Of a stretch of 64,000 bases of DNA, positions 32,623 to 41,852 are shown in pieces. Numbering within the stretch: the first letter of the stretch is position 1; every line of letters starts with the position of its first letter. Made by a program: the position numbers and the translations under genes. The notes under the pieces are model-generated. The model saw nothing but the letters and a program-made list of their open reading frames with translations. It had not been told where the DNA came from and did not search any database. The DNA comes from Microbacterium pullorum (GTDB lineage Bacteria > Actinomycetota > Actinomycetes > Actinomycetales > Microbacteriaceae): assembly GCF_014836535.1 (NCBI RefSeq), contig NZ_JACSQP010000001.1, positions 226,401 through 290,400 of the forward strand, given 5' to 3'.

Positions 32623-33705
32623 GTGACGCACCGGCTCACCGTGGACCAGGCTCGCCGCATCGCGGTGCGCGCGCAGCTGCTCGACGCGCAGCGGCCCGGC
32701 GATGTCGTCGAGGTCGCTGAGCAGATCGGTGAGATCAAGATCGACCCGACCGCGACCATCGCCCCCTGCGAGCAGACCGTGCTGTGGACGCGCATCGGCT
32801 GGTCGTACGAGTCGGGTCAGCTGCGCAAGGCCGTCGAAGACGATCGCCTGCTGTTCGAGTTCGCTGGCACGTTCCGCCCGGTGAGCATGCTGCCGCTCCT
32901 CCTCCCCGAGATGCGCCGATGGCCGCAGCGCGAGAGCAGTCGCCGGTGGCTCGATGCCAACGCGCGCTTCCGCGACGACGTCATCGCGCGTCTGCGTGCC
33001 GAGGGCCCGCTGCCGGCGGCGCAGATCCCCGACACCGCCGCAGTCAGCCGCCCGCCCGACGGCTGGTCGGGGTCCAACCAGGTGCCGCATATGCTCGAGT
33101 TCCTGATGCGGCAAGGGGTCGTGGCGATCGCCGGTCGCGACGGCCGTCACCGACTGTGGGACCTCGCGGATCGGGTCTACCCCCAAGACCTGCCCGAGAT
33201 CGACGAGGACGAGGCCGCTCACCTGCGTCACGAGCGACGGCTGCAGGCCGCCGGCATCGCGAAGCAGCGCTCGCCGTGGACGCCGGTGGGTGAGGCCGGG
33301 GAGCCCGCGACTATCGAGGGCAGCACGCGCCGCTACCGGGTCGACCCGGAGGCGGTCGCGGCGCTCGACGACGACGCCGGGGGCCGGGTCGCCTTTCTGA
33401 ACCCCTACGACGGCATGCTGTTCGACCGGCCGCGCCTGCGTGAGATCTTCGGTTTCGACTATGTGCTCGAGCAGTTCAAACCGAAACCCCAGCGCCGTTA
33501 CGGGTTCTTCGCGCATCCGATCCTCGTGGGCGATCGCTTCGTGGGCATGCTCGACGCCCACGTCGACCGGCAGCGCGAGGTGCTGCGTGTCGACGCCGTG
33601 CACGAGTTCACCCCGTTCGAGCCCGAGGAGCACGAGATGGTGCGCGCCGAGATCCACGAGCTCGGCGATTGGCTGGGTGTGGCCGTCGCCAGCGACGACG
33701 ACTAG
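32623..33705 (+). CDS. Winged-helix DNA glycosylase-like protein, YcaQ/AlkX family
   Basis: A 360-aa protein of the HTH_42 / YcaQ family, monofunctional glycosylases that unhook interstrand DNA crosslinks. Family features are an N-terminal TVDQARRIAVRAQLL, then GEIKIDPTATIAPCEQTVLWTRIG, LLFEFAGTFRPVSMLPLLLPEMRRW, GPLPAAQIPD and VAFLNPYDGMLFDRPRL, with a final KPKPQRRYGFFAHPILVGDRFVG. The place of the catalytic QxD of E. coli YcaQ (QID) is occupied by KID, so catalysis may differ. GTG 32623 is preceded by a leaderless-type -10 box. Confidence 0.85.
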   Translation: MTHRLTVDQARRIAVRAQLLDAQRPGDVVEVAEQIGEIKIDPTATIAPCEQTVLWTRIGWSYESGQLRKAVEDDRLLFEFAGTFRPVSMLPLLLPEMRRWPQRESSRRWLDANARFRDDVIARLRAEGPLPAAQIPDTAAVSRPPDGWSGSNQVPHMLEFLMRQGVVAIAGRDGRHRLWDLADRVYPQDLPEIDEDEAAHLRHERRLQAAGIAKQRSPWTPVGEAGEPATIEGSTRRYRVDPEAVAALDDDAGGRVAFLNPYDGMLFDRPRLREIFGFDYVLEQFKPKPQRRYGFFAHPILVGDRFVGMLDAHVDRQREVLRVDAVHEFTPFEPEEHEMVRAEIHELGDWLGVAVASDDD

Positions 33706-33955
33706 ACCGGATGCCGCGCCCCAGGCGCCGACGTCGACGAACACGCTCGCGCCGCGCTCCTCCCTCCACCACTGCGCACCCGCAAGCCCCGGCGCGGTCC
33801 TCCACCTCGCCCGCCCTGCGGCGTCCTGCACCTGCTGCGGCATCGCCCGGCTGGACGGTTGCGGGGCATCCCGCGGTGCCCGGTGCCGTGGCGGCCGAGG
33901 ATGCCTACGATGGGCATCGAGGGGTCCTCTCGGATGCCTCGATGAAGGGGGCAAC
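33706..33955 (+). promoter_or_regulatory. Upstream region of bifunctional nuclease gene
   Basis: 250 bases without a supported gene. A TACGAT -10-like hexamer at 33906-33911 would give a ~40-base leader ending in the ribosome site AAGGGGG before ATG 33956. Confidence 0.4.
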
Positions 33956-34450
33956 ATGGTCCAGGTGCGTGTCGCCGGTGTCGCTCTCGATCCCGACGGG
34001 CAGCGGGTCGTGCTGCTCAAGCCCATCGACGCCCTGCCGGGCGAGGGGGCGATCCTGCCGATCTGGATCGGCGCCCAGGAGGCGACCTCGATCCTCATCG
34101 CCGTCGAGGGCGCGGTCACCCCGCGCCCGCTCGCCCACGACCTCATGCGGTCGATGCTCACCACGCTGGGGGCCGAAGTCGACCGCGTCGAAGTGGCCCG
34201 TATCGACGACGGCACCTTCTACGCCGAGGTGACGCTCTCGTCGCCGCAGGGCACGCAGCGCGTCGACGCACGCCCGTCGGATGCCATCGCGCTGGCATCC
34301 CGCACAGCCGCCCCCATCTTCGTGGCCGATGCCGTGCTCGCCGAGGCAGGTATCCCCGATGTGCTGGCCGAGGCCGACGCCGAGGAGAACATCGAGGAGT
34401 TCAAGCACTTCATCGACGACGTCGAACCCGACGACTTCCGGGAGAGCTGA
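33956..34450 (+). CDS. Bifunctional nuclease family (DUF151) protein
   Basis: A 164-aa protein of the BFN/DUF151 family, some plant members of which have RNase/DNase activity; bacterial roles are unknown. Family hallmarks: VLLKPIDALPGEGAILPIWIGAQEATSI, then RPLAHDLMRSMLTTLGAEVDRVEV, FYAEVTL and RVDARPSDAIALASRTAAPIFV. The acidic C-terminal tail (EADAEENIEEFKHFIDDVEPDDF) is typical of actinobacterial members. Start ATG 33956 with AAGGGGG upstream. Confidence 0.9.
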   Translation: MVQVRVAGVALDPDGQRVVLLKPIDALPGEGAILPIWIGAQEATSILIAVEGAVTPRPLAHDLMRSMLTTLGAEVDRVEVARIDDGTFYAEVTLSSPQGTQRVDARPSDAIALASRTAAPIFVADAVLAEAGIPDVLAEADAEENIEEFKHFIDDVEPDDFRES

Positions 34451-34481
34451 GCGGGCGCCGCCTCAGTCGCCGGGCGCCGCC

Positions 34482-35837
34482 TCAGTCGCCGGCCGCCGCC
34501 ACGAGGTGGCGGATGAACAGGGTCTGCGCGACGATCATCCGCTCGATCTCGCCCGGGTCGACCGACTCATCGGACGCGTGGATGCGTGACTGCGCCGTGT
34601 CCTCCGCACCCCACAACAGGATCGCGGCGTCGGGCGACACCTTCTTCAATGAGGCCACGAGGGGGATCGAGGCGCCGCTGCCGATGTTCTCGACCGGGGC
34701 GCCGTAGGCCTCTTCAAGCGCCTTCTCGGCGGCGACGATCGCCGGATGGGTGGCATCGACCGCGAACGCGTGGCCGACCTTCACCTTCTCCACCTCGACG
34801 ACGCAGTTCCACGGGCGCTGCGCCCGCAGGTGCGCCATGAGCGCCTCGAGCTGCGCGTCGCCGTCGGAGCCGGGGACGATGCGCATCGACAGCTTCGCCG
34901 TCACCTCGGGCAGGAGCACATTGGATGCCTCGGCGGTGCTGGGCAGATCCATGCCGAGCACGGTGACCGAGGGCTTGGCCCAGATGCGGTCGGAGAGGGA
35001 GCCGGTGCCGAGGAACTCGACCCCCGGGAGAATGGCCGATCCCTCGCGGTACACCTCCTCGTCCATGGCGGCGCCCTCCCAGCTGTAGCTGTCCACGCCG
35101 GGGATGGTGGTGTCCCCGTTGTCGTCGTGGAGGGTGTCGAGGATGCGGATCATCGCCGTGAGGGCATCGGGTGCCGCCCCACCGAACATGCCGGAGTGCA
35201 CGGGGTTGGCCAGTGTGCGCACCGTGACGGTGCAGGCCACGTCGCCGCGCAGCGCCGTGGTCAGGCCCGGCCGTCCCACGCGCTGCGGGCCGATGTCGGC
35301 GATGACGTAGGCGTCGGCCTCGAACAGATCCGGATGGTTCTCGACGAAGTCCTCGAGGTGCGAGATGGTCTCCTCCTCGCCCTCCACGAGGATCTTCAGA
35401 TGGCAGGGGAGCGGGGTGCCCAGCATCTTCAGCGTCGCGTAGTGGATCACCAGGCCGGACTTGTCGTCGGCGGCCCCGCGTCCGTAGATGCGGCCGTCGT
35501 CCTTGGTGATCGGCTCGAAGGGCGTTGACGACCAGTTCTGACTTTCCGGCGCGGGCTGCACGTCGTAGTGGGCGTACAGCAGCACGGTGGGCGCGCCGTC
35601 GGGGCCGGGCACGTCGGCGTACACGCACGGGTAGCCGTCGGGCACGTCGAGCAGCCGCACGCCGGGGATGCCGGCAGCGTCGAAGAGCGATACGACCGCC
35701 GCGCCCATCTCGTGCACGGGAGCCGGGTCGAAGCCGGGGAAGGCGATCGACGGAATGCGCACCAGCTGCTCCAGGCGATCGATCACCTCCGGCATGATCG
35801 CTGCCGCGGCATCCTTCAAGCCGTCGAGATCGTTCAT
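34482..35837 (-). CDS. M20 family metallo-dipeptidase
   Basis: A 451-aa cytosolic zinc peptidase of the M20 (carnosinase/DapE-like) group that hydrolyses dipeptides. Metal ligands and catalytic residues: LLYAHYDVQPAP (His, catalytic Asp), GRGAADDKSGL (bridging Asp), EGEEETIS (catalytic Glu and ligand Glu), VIADIG; the lid region contains NPVHSGMFGGAAPDA. The final His is in QSRIHASDESV. It lies 44 bases after the Dcu-type transporter gene on the same strand, probably one operon. Confidence 0.93.
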   Translation of the reverse strand: MNDLDGLKDAAAAIMPEVIDRLEQLVRIPSIAFPGFDPAPVHEMGAAVVSLFDAAGIPGVRLLDVPDGYPCVYADVPGPDGAPTVLLYAHYDVQPAPESQNWSSTPFEPITKDDGRIYGRGAADDKSGLVIHYATLKMLGTPLPCHLKILVEGEEETISHLEDFVENHPDLFEADAYVIADIGPQRVGRPGLTTALRGDVACTVTVRTLANPVHSGMFGGAAPDALTAMIRILDTLHDDNGDTTIPGVDSYSWEGAAMDEEVYREGSAILPGVEFLGTGSLSDRIWAKPSVTVLGMDLPSTAEASNVLLPEVTAKLSMRIVPGSDGDAQLEALMAHLRAQRPWNCVVEVEKVKVGHAFAVDATHPAIVAAEKALEEAYGAPVENIGSGASIPLVASLKKVSPDAAILLWGAEDTAQSRIHASDESVDPGEIERMIVAQTLFIRHLVAAAGD

Positions 35838-35881
35838 GATGCTCCTTCGATGAGAGGGGGAGTGTCGGTTGCCGCCGGGGG

Positions 35882-37363
35882 TCACACCGGAACGACGAGC
35901 TGGATGAGCAGGCCCGCCGCGACCACCGCCGCCCACGAGACCACCATCGGGATGGTGAACGAGTGGTAGACGGGCACCTGGGTGAGCTTGGTCGAGCCGC
36001 TGAGGTCGGTCTCGACCGAGGCGATCTGCGACCCGTTGGCCGGGAACAGCCAGACGCCGATGAGCGAGGGCCACATCGCGGTGATGATTCCGGGGGCGAG
36101 GCCCGCCGCGAGCGCGATGGGGATCATCGTGTTGGTCGTGGCGGACTGGCTGGTGGTGAGTCCGGCGACGAGGAAGAGCGCGACGGCGAGGAGCAGCGGG
36201 TTGGCTTCGATCATCGCGCCGAGCGGTTCGATGATGGTCTCCTGGTTGGCGGCGATGAAGGTGTCGGCCATCCACGCGATGCCGAACAGAGCGACCGCGG
36301 CGACGAAGCCGGCCTTGAGCAGCGGCTGCTCGACCACGAGCGACGGCTTGATGCGGCCGACGAGGATCACCACGAGCGCCACGGTGAACATGATCATCTC
36401 GATCACGATCGACATGCCGATCGGCGTCATCACGCCCTCTTCGTCGGGGAAGGCGGGTCGGAGGCCCGGGAACAGCCCGAGCAGCACGATCACGAGGGTG
36501 CCGGCGACGAAGATCATCGCAGAGGTCCTGCCGCCCTTGGGTACCGGGTGCTCGATGATCGTCGGGCGGGTCGCGGCGCGGGTCGGGGTGTCGGCGGCGG
36601 TGGCGCGGGCGGTCGCGGGTGCCGTTGCCGCGTCGGCCGCCGGCGCGCCGGTCGAGGTCGTACCGGCTGATGCGGTGCCGCCGAACTTCGCCTCGTACCG
36701 CTCGCGCAGCGCGGCGGGGACCTCCACTGTGCCCGCCTTCACCCGCTTGAGGTACTCCGGGTCGTCGAGCAGGTCCTTGCCGATGCGCTGCTGCACGAAG
36801 GATGTCACGATGCACGCCACGATCGCCGCGGGGATCGTGATCGCGAGGATCTGCGGCAGACCGTATCCGGTCCCCTCCATGAGCACGAGGTACGCCGCCA
36901 TCGCCGCCGACACCGGGCTCGCGGTGATTCCCAGCCCCGATATGACGGTCGAGGATGCCAGTGCGCGCTCGGGCCGCTGGCCGTTGCGGTAGGCGGTCTC
37001 GTAGATGACCGGGATGAGGGCGAAGAAGATGTTGGATGTCCCCGAGAGCACCGTGAAGACGAACGCGACCAGCGGCGCGACATAGGTGAGTCGCTTGGGG
37101 TTGCGTTGAATGATCTTCGACGCGATCGCGACGAGGAAGTCGATGCCCCCGGCAGCCTGCATGGCCGACGATGCGGTGATGACCGCGATGATGATGAAGA
37201 ACGCGTCGACGGGGACCGAGCCGGGTGGCAGCCGGAACGCGAAGACGAGGATGACGGTGCCGACCACGCCCCAAAGGCCGAGTCCGAGGCCGCCGGTGCG
37301 CACGCCCATGACGATCGCTCCGATGACGACGCACGCCTGCAATATGACGACAAAGGTATCCAT
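35882..37363 (-). CDS. Dcu-type C4-dicarboxylate transporter
   Basis: A 493-aa membrane protein with about 10-12 helices in two halves (VVILQACVVIGAIVMGVRTGG at the start) separated by a hydrophilic, Ala/Thr-rich loop at about residues 225-275. Family motifs: AFFIIIAVITASSAMQAAGGIDFLV, SGTSNIFFALIPVIYE and a C-terminal LFPANGSQIASVETD. The family is DcuA/DcuB (aspartate/fumarate/succinate exchange); the substrate here may be an amino acid or dipeptide, given the adjoining peptidase. The frame remains open upstream, but MDTFVVILQ at 37363 is the family start. Confidence 0.87.
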   Translation of the reverse strand: MDTFVVILQACVVIGAIVMGVRTGGLGLGLWGVVGTVILVFAFRLPPGSVPVDAFFIIIAVITASSAMQAAGGIDFLVAIASKIIQRNPKRLTYVAPLVAFVFTVLSGTSNIFFALIPVIYETAYRNGQRPERALASSTVISGLGITASPVSAAMAAYLVLMEGTGYGLPQILAITIPAAIVACIVTSFVQQRIGKDLLDDPEYLKRVKAGTVEVPAALRERYEAKFGGTASAGTTSTGAPAADAATAPATARATAADTPTRAATRPTIIEHPVPKGGRTSAMIFVAGTLVIVLLGLFPGLRPAFPDEEGVMTPIGMSIVIEMIMFTVALVVILVGRIKPSLVVEQPLLKAGFVAAVALFGIAWMADTFIAANQETIIEPLGAMIEANPLLLAVALFLVAGLTTSQSATTNTMIPIALAAGLAPGIITAMWPSLIGVWLFPANGSQIASVETDLSGSTKLTQVPVYHSFTIPMVVSWAAVVAAGLLIQLVVPV

Positions 37364-37495
37364 CGGAACCCCTAGCGATGTTCGTCTCCGCGACAGCGCC
37401 GGTGCTGTCGCGCTCAGGCTAGACCCGCAGCAAGGCGCCGTCCATACAGGTGGTGAGTGAACGCGGATGCCGCTGCGGGCGGCGGCGCCGCGCCC

Positions 37496-37501
37496 TACAC
37501 T
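37496..37501 (+). promoter_or_regulatory. -10 box of leaderless promoter (monooxygenase gene)
   Basis: TACACT, 6 bases (CGGCGC) before ATG 37508. Confidence 0.65.
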
Positions 37502-37507
37502 CGGCGC

Positions 37508-37813
37508 ATGGTCTTCGCTCACGTCGGCACGCTCCGAACCGTCGCGGGCAAGCGCGACGACCTGGTCGCGCTGCTCATCCGTCGCAGCGACGCGCTGGAC
37601 CACGTCGGCTGCCTCCTCTACGAGGTCGGCGTCAACGACCACGAGCCCGACACGGTGTACGTGGTGGAGCTGTGGACGAATGCCGACGCGCATCGCGCGT
37701 CGCTCGTGCTGCCGGAGGTGCAGGCATCCATCGCCCGTGCCCGTCCGCTGTTGACCGGCGAGCTCGGCGGCTTCGATTTCGACGTGGTCGGTTCGCCGCT
37801 CCGCGACGTCTGA
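37508..37813 (+). CDS. Antibiotic biosynthesis monooxygenase-domain (ABM) protein
   Basis: A 101-aa ferredoxin-like dimeric protein of the ABM/YgiN quinol-monooxygenase type. Sequence pattern: HVGTLRTVAGKRDDLVALLIRR, then GCLLYEVGVNDHEPDTVYVVELWTNADAHRASL. It may oxidise or bind quinols; no cofactor site is recognisable. It is read toward the convergent tRNA-Ser. Confidence 0.85.
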   Translation: MVFAHVGTLRTVAGKRDDLVALLIRRSDALDHVGCLLYEVGVNDHEPDTVYVVELWTNADAHRASLVLPEVQASIARARPLLTGELGGFDFDVVGSPLRDV

Positions 37814-37835
37814 CCCCGCCCCGCCCGCGCCGCGG

Positions 37836-37899
37836 GCTGCTCGAGTGTCACGTCTGGCGGGTGCCACGTGCGCGGACTGCGCGGATGCGACACCGGAGC
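37836..37899 (-). repeat. 64-bp imperfect palindrome, copy 3 (inverted, diverged)
   Basis: Also exactly 64 bases between GCTGCTCGAGTGTCAC and GCGACACCGGAGC. It aligns well with the reverse complement of copies 1 and 2 (shared GTGTCAC, TGGCGG, TGCCACG, GCGGA and GCGACACC blocks), so it lies in the opposite orientation. It sits between the ABM gene and tRNA-Ser. Confidence 0.75.
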
Positions 37900-37934
37900 G
37901 GCCCCGTGGCGCGCGGGGCGGGGGACGAAATGGC

Positions 37935-38018
37935 GGAGGATAGGGGATTCGAACCCCTGAGAGCTTTCACTCAACACGCTTTCCAAGCGTGCGCCATAGG
38001 CCACTAGGCGAATCCTCC
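37935..38018 (-). tRNA. tRNA-Ser (GGA)
   Basis: An 84-base class II tRNA on the minus strand. The acceptor stem GGAGGAT pairs with ATCCTCC; the anticodon stem CACGC/GCGTG encloses the loop TTGGAAA with anticodon GGA; a long variable arm and T-arm GGGGTTCGAATCCCC follow. CCA is not encoded. Confidence 0.95.
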
Positions 38019-38106
38019 ATGGCCCCGGAGGGCCGCGGGACAGTCTACCTGGTGCGCGACGCCGCTCGCGCACGCGGCCACCCGATCACGGTCGCGAGCC
38101 CCGCCA

Positions 38107-40521
38107 TCACACCGGAACGCGCGCCGCGGCATAGGCGCTGCCGGGCCGCACGATGAGCGAGCGCGGCACCAGCGTCGCCAGCAGCCTGCGACCGCGCGAC
38201 TGACTGGCCGACAGCGCGCCGGTCACCGCCGAGACGGCGTTCGACATCGCGGCATCGGCCGTCGCGTCCGCACCTGGCGCACGACGCGAACCACCCGCCG
38301 CCGCCACGCCGCCCTCGGGCGCGTACGACACACGCTCGATCGCCGTCACCAGAAGCGACACCGCTCCGGCCGGCGCGTCGTACTCCGCGACCAGCCGTGC
38401 CCCGAACGCCCGCGGTGACTCGGCGGCGGGGACCGGGATGCCGAGGTCGACGGCCGCTTCCCGCACACCCAGCCACGCCGCCGCTGCATCGCCGCGTGCG
38501 GCGGCGGCCAGCCGCCGGCGGCGCACCACCTCGCGCAGCAGGGCGGGCGCCGTCAGCACCAGCAGCACCGCGACGGCCGTCAGCGCACCCGTCAGCGAGA
38601 TGCCCGCGGGTGACGCCGGACCCGACAGCGCCTGGTCGTCGCGATCGGGGTTCATGGCGGGGTCGGTGGGGGCGATCGACGCGCTCGGCGCGACGGGTTC
38701 TGCCACGCCGCCGGTGAGATCCTCGCCCGCGTCGTCGGTCAGCGCGACGCGCTCGGGGAGGAACGACGTCGGGGTGCCGAGGCTCTTGGTCGGCTCGAAC
38801 GGCACCCATCCGATCCCGTCGAAGTGCACCTCGGGCCACGCGTGCAGCTGGTCGCTGGTCACCTGGTACTGCACCTGACCTTCGACGATGCTGCCGTTGC
38901 CCGTGCCGGGCAGGTAGCCCACCACGATGCGCGCGGGCATGTCCATCAGCCGCGCCATCACGGCGAAGGCCGACGCGAAGTGCACGCAGTAGCCCTCCTT
39001 CTGCGCGACGAACTGTTCGATCGCCTCGATGCCGGACCCGTCGAATCCGTCGGCGACGGGTGCGTCGAGGGAGTAGGTGAACTCGTCGCCGCGGAACCAG
39101 CTCTGCAGCGCGATCAGCCGGTCGTAGTCGTTCTCGGCACCGGCCGTGACGGCGGTCGCCGCCTGCAGGATCTGGTCCATCGGCACGTCGGGAAGCGCGT
39201 ATGTGGCATCCCGCAGCACGGTGCCGCCCGCGTGCGACGCCCGGATCTGCTCGCGGGTCGGGCGGGGCACGTGCGTCTGCACTTCGTACGACTGACCCTG
39301 CGAGTTGGCCGTCCGGCTCACCACGGTGCGGTTGAAGGGCATCACCTCCCAATCGCCTTCGAGGCCCTCCACAGCCACCGCGGGGAAGGCGACCGGCAGC
39401 CACGCCGACGCGAGGTTGGTGACCTCCACGGTCGTGCGGTACGCCGTGACCCGCAGCGACTCGTCGATGCGCAGCTCCCCGAACCCGTACGAACCCTCCA
39501 GCGGCAGCGTGCGGATGTGGTCGGGCAGCCAGCGGCTGCCGTCGAAGCTCGACAGGGTCACGACGCGCAGGTACGGCGCCTGCGGGGCGTTGGAGCGCAC
39601 GTACAGCACCGGGACGTTGGTGAGTCGTCGCAGGTCTTCACCCAGATTCAGTGACGGATTGATGGTCGCGGCCGCGCCGAGCCCGCCACCGGCGCCGGGC
39701 CGCATGGTCGGTGTCGGCAGGAGCGGGGTCACCGTGATCGCCACGACGATCGCCATCGCGCCGATGCCGACCGCCGTGGCACCCACCCCCGCGCGCCGCT
39801 CGGCCGGGCGGCCCGCCTGCCCCGTCGTGGGCCGCGCCGATGGCACGCCCGGAGTCTCCCGCGTGCGGGTCTCCGCCCGCAGCAGGAACAAGATCGCCGC
39901 CGCCAGGAACGCGAACGACACCACGTCCATGCCCGACGGTGCGGCGAGGGCGGGCACCAGCCACACCGCGACCACGCCGGTGACCGCCAGCAGCGGCATC
40001 CGTGCCGTGACGACGACGTGGTCGAGCACGATCGCGAAGAGCCCGATCGCCCCCACCAGCAGCAGCGTCAAGCCCTCGCCCGACGACAGCGGGGCGGTAC
40101 CCACCACGATCTCGTTCATCCCGGCGGCGAGCAGCCCCGGCGCTTCCCGGATCGTCTCGGGCGTCGGGAAGATCCACAGCAGCGCCGTGTCGGGCAGGTA
40201 GCAGGCCGTGAGGAACACCGCCCACAGCAGCAATTGGATGCCACTGACGGCGACCGCGGGCAGGCGTCCCCGGTGGGCGAGGTAGCCGGCGGCGAGCACG
40301 AGCCCGGCCAGCAGCACGCCCGCCGCGAGCCAGGAGCCCGGTTCGATGACGCGCAGCAGCGGCCCCATCGCCGCGATGATGACCGTCGCCACCGCGATGG
40401 TCAGCCGCCCGTCGGCGCGCCCGCGCCGCGGCGGGCGGGGGGTGGGGCTGCCGCGGTCGACGGTGATGGGCGACGCGAGCACGCGGACGCCGTCGGCGTG
40501 GGCGACGTCAGGCGACCACAC
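38107..40521 (-). CDS. Transglutaminase-like membrane protein, TgpA type
   Basis: An 804-aa inner-membrane protein: N-terminal block of about six to seven helices (residues ~35-260), an extracytoplasmic transglutaminase-like domain (~420-560), one further helix (ISLTGALTAVAVLLVLTAPALL) and a cytoplasmic tail. The catalytic triad region is visible: QKEGYCVHFASAFAVMARLMDMPARIVVGYLPG has the nucleophilic Cys, and DQLHAWPEVHFDGIGWVPFEPT has His and Asp/Glu. It is the third gene of the MoxR-DUF58-TgpA operon and its start overlaps DUF58 by 14 bases. Substrate unknown; cell-envelope role inferred. Confidence 0.9.
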   Translation of the reverse strand: MWSPDVAHADGVRVLASPITVDRGSPTPRPPRRGRADGRLTIAVATVIIAAMGPLLRVIEPGSWLAAGVLLAGLVLAAGYLAHRGRLPAVAVSGIQLLLWAVFLTACYLPDTALLWIFPTPETIREAPGLLAAGMNEIVVGTAPLSSGEGLTLLLVGAIGLFAIVLDHVVVTARMPLLAVTGVVAVWLVPALAAPSGMDVVSFAFLAAAILFLLRAETRTRETPGVPSARPTTGQAGRPAERRAGVGATAVGIGAMAIVVAITVTPLLPTPTMRPGAGGGLGAAATINPSLNLGEDLRRLTNVPVLYVRSNAPQAPYLRVVTLSSFDGSRWLPDHIRTLPLEGSYGFGELRIDESLRVTAYRTTVEVTNLASAWLPVAFPAVAVEGLEGDWEVMPFNRTVVSRTANSQGQSYEVQTHVPRPTREQIRASHAGGTVLRDATYALPDVPMDQILQAATAVTAGAENDYDRLIALQSWFRGDEFTYSLDAPVADGFDGSGIEAIEQFVAQKEGYCVHFASAFAVMARLMDMPARIVVGYLPGTGNGSIVEGQVQYQVTSDQLHAWPEVHFDGIGWVPFEPTKSLGTPTSFLPERVALTDDAGEDLTGGVAEPVAPSASIAPTDPAMNPDRDDQALSGPASPAGISLTGALTAVAVLLVLTAPALLREVVRRRRLAAAARGDAAAAWLGVREAAVDLGIPVPAAESPRAFGARLVAEYDAPAGAVSLLVTAIERVSYAPEGGVAAAGGSRRAPGADATADAAMSNAVSAVTGALSASQSRGRRLLATLVPRSLIVRPGSAYAAARVPV

Positions 40522-41851
40522 GGCCGACCCCCCGTTCCACGGCCGACTGCCAGGCGAGGACGAGGTCGACGTCGGGCGGGATGGCGCCCACGCGCCATCC
40601 CGATTCCGCCGCGCGCGACAATGCGTCGGCGACCGGTGCGACGGCGAACAGCAGCGGCAGCGAGGTGTGGTGGGCGACCGGGGCCAGCAGGGCGGCATCC
40701 GCCGCGTCGAACTGCCCCACGATCACCACGAGCGGTCCGCTGGTGGCGCCGGCGAACAGCGGCACCAATTGGGCGAGATGGTCGTCGCGGCGTGTGAGGA
40801 GGGTCGCGAAGTCGCCGGCGAGCACCTCGACGGCGGCGACGTCGCCCCCTTCCAGCGTGTCGCCGAGCGCGTGCCCGTCGGAGTCGATGACGGCGACCGT
40901 GTACCCCTCGCGCACGAAGCGGGCCACTGCCGAGATGCAGGCGCTCACCGCGCTCTCGAACCCCGGATCCAGACCCGGTCCGCGCATGGCGTCCATCGTG
41001 TAGCGACGGGTCGACAGGTCCAGCACGACGGTGGCCGACGGCGTCGACTCCTGCTCCTCCTGGCGCACCATCAGCTCGTCCCGGTGGGCGCTGGCGCGCC
41101 AGTGGATGCGGCGCATCGAGTCGCCGGGGACGTAGGCGCGCGGGATCAGGTTGTCGGTGCCCTGACCGAGCTCGTTGGTCGTACTGTGCCGTGTGCCGCC
41201 CGCTTCCCCCGGCAGATCGCTGAGCGTGGGCAGATCGACGATCTCGGGCGCGACGACGACCGTGGTGCGCTCACTCATCAGGTGGGTGCGGCGCACCAGC
41301 CCGAAGGGGTCGGTGGACGACACCGAGAAGGGGCCGATCGCGGGCATGCCGCGGCGCACGCCCCGCACGCGGTAGTCGATGTCGACCGTGTGCGCCTCGC
41401 CGCGCAGCCCCGACTCGAGAGCGGGGAAGACGCCGCGGGCCGCCCCCGTCGCCGCGGTGCGCCGCGAGCCGGCGGTGATCGCCGGTGGTGGCGGCGTGTC
41501 TGCGTCAGCGGCGCCCTCGCGTGCCGGGTCGATCCATGCCAGGCCCGGCGCGAGAGCGTCGCGCCAGGTGCCCGACCCCGATGCGAGTGCGGCCCGCAGC
41601 GACACCCGCACCGTCACCCGCCCCTCCCGCCCGACCGTCAGGACGTCCGGTGCGACCGTGCGCGTGATGCCCTCCGCCCGGCGCACGGCATACAGGGCGA
41701 ACAGCGCCGCACCCACCACCGCGAACAGGAGCATCGCGACGTAGAGCAGCTGCACCACGCCGCGATCGGCCGCCACGAACAGGCAGCCGAGCCCGAGCAG
41801 CACGGCTCCCGTGCCTCGGATCGTCAGCGGCCACAGGCGTCCCACGGTCAC
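40508..41851 (-). CDS. DUF58 domain protein
   Basis: A 447-aa protein with two N-terminal membrane helices (GAVLLGLGCLFVAADRGVVQLLYVAMLLFAVVGAALFALY covers both) and the DUF58 region: the signature GTDNLIPRAYVPGDSMRRIHWRASAHRDELMVR near residues 225-260. A von Willebrand-like fold follows. DUF58 proteins pair with MoxR ATPases in envelope-linked complexes. It starts at GTG 41851, one base after the MoxR stop. Confidence 0.9.
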   Translation of the reverse strand: MTVGRLWPLTIRGTGAVLLGLGCLFVAADRGVVQLLYVAMLLFAVVGAALFALYAVRRAEGITRTVAPDVLTVGREGRVTVRVSLRAALASGSGTWRDALAPGLAWIDPAREGAADADTPPPPAITAGSRRTAATGAARGVFPALESGLRGEAHTVDIDYRVRGVRRGMPAIGPFSVSSTDPFGLVRRTHLMSERTTVVVAPEIVDLPTLSDLPGEAGGTRHSTTNELGQGTDNLIPRAYVPGDSMRRIHWRASAHRDELMVRQEEQESTPSATVVLDLSTRRYTMDAMRGPGLDPGFESAVSACISAVARFVREGYTVAVIDSDGHALGDTLEGGDVAAVEVLAGDFATLLTRRDDHLAQLVPLFAGATSGPLVVIVGQFDAADAALLAPVAHHTSLPLLFAVAPVADALSRAAESGWRVGAIPPDVDLVLAWQSAVERGVGRVVA

Positions 41852-41852
41852 C

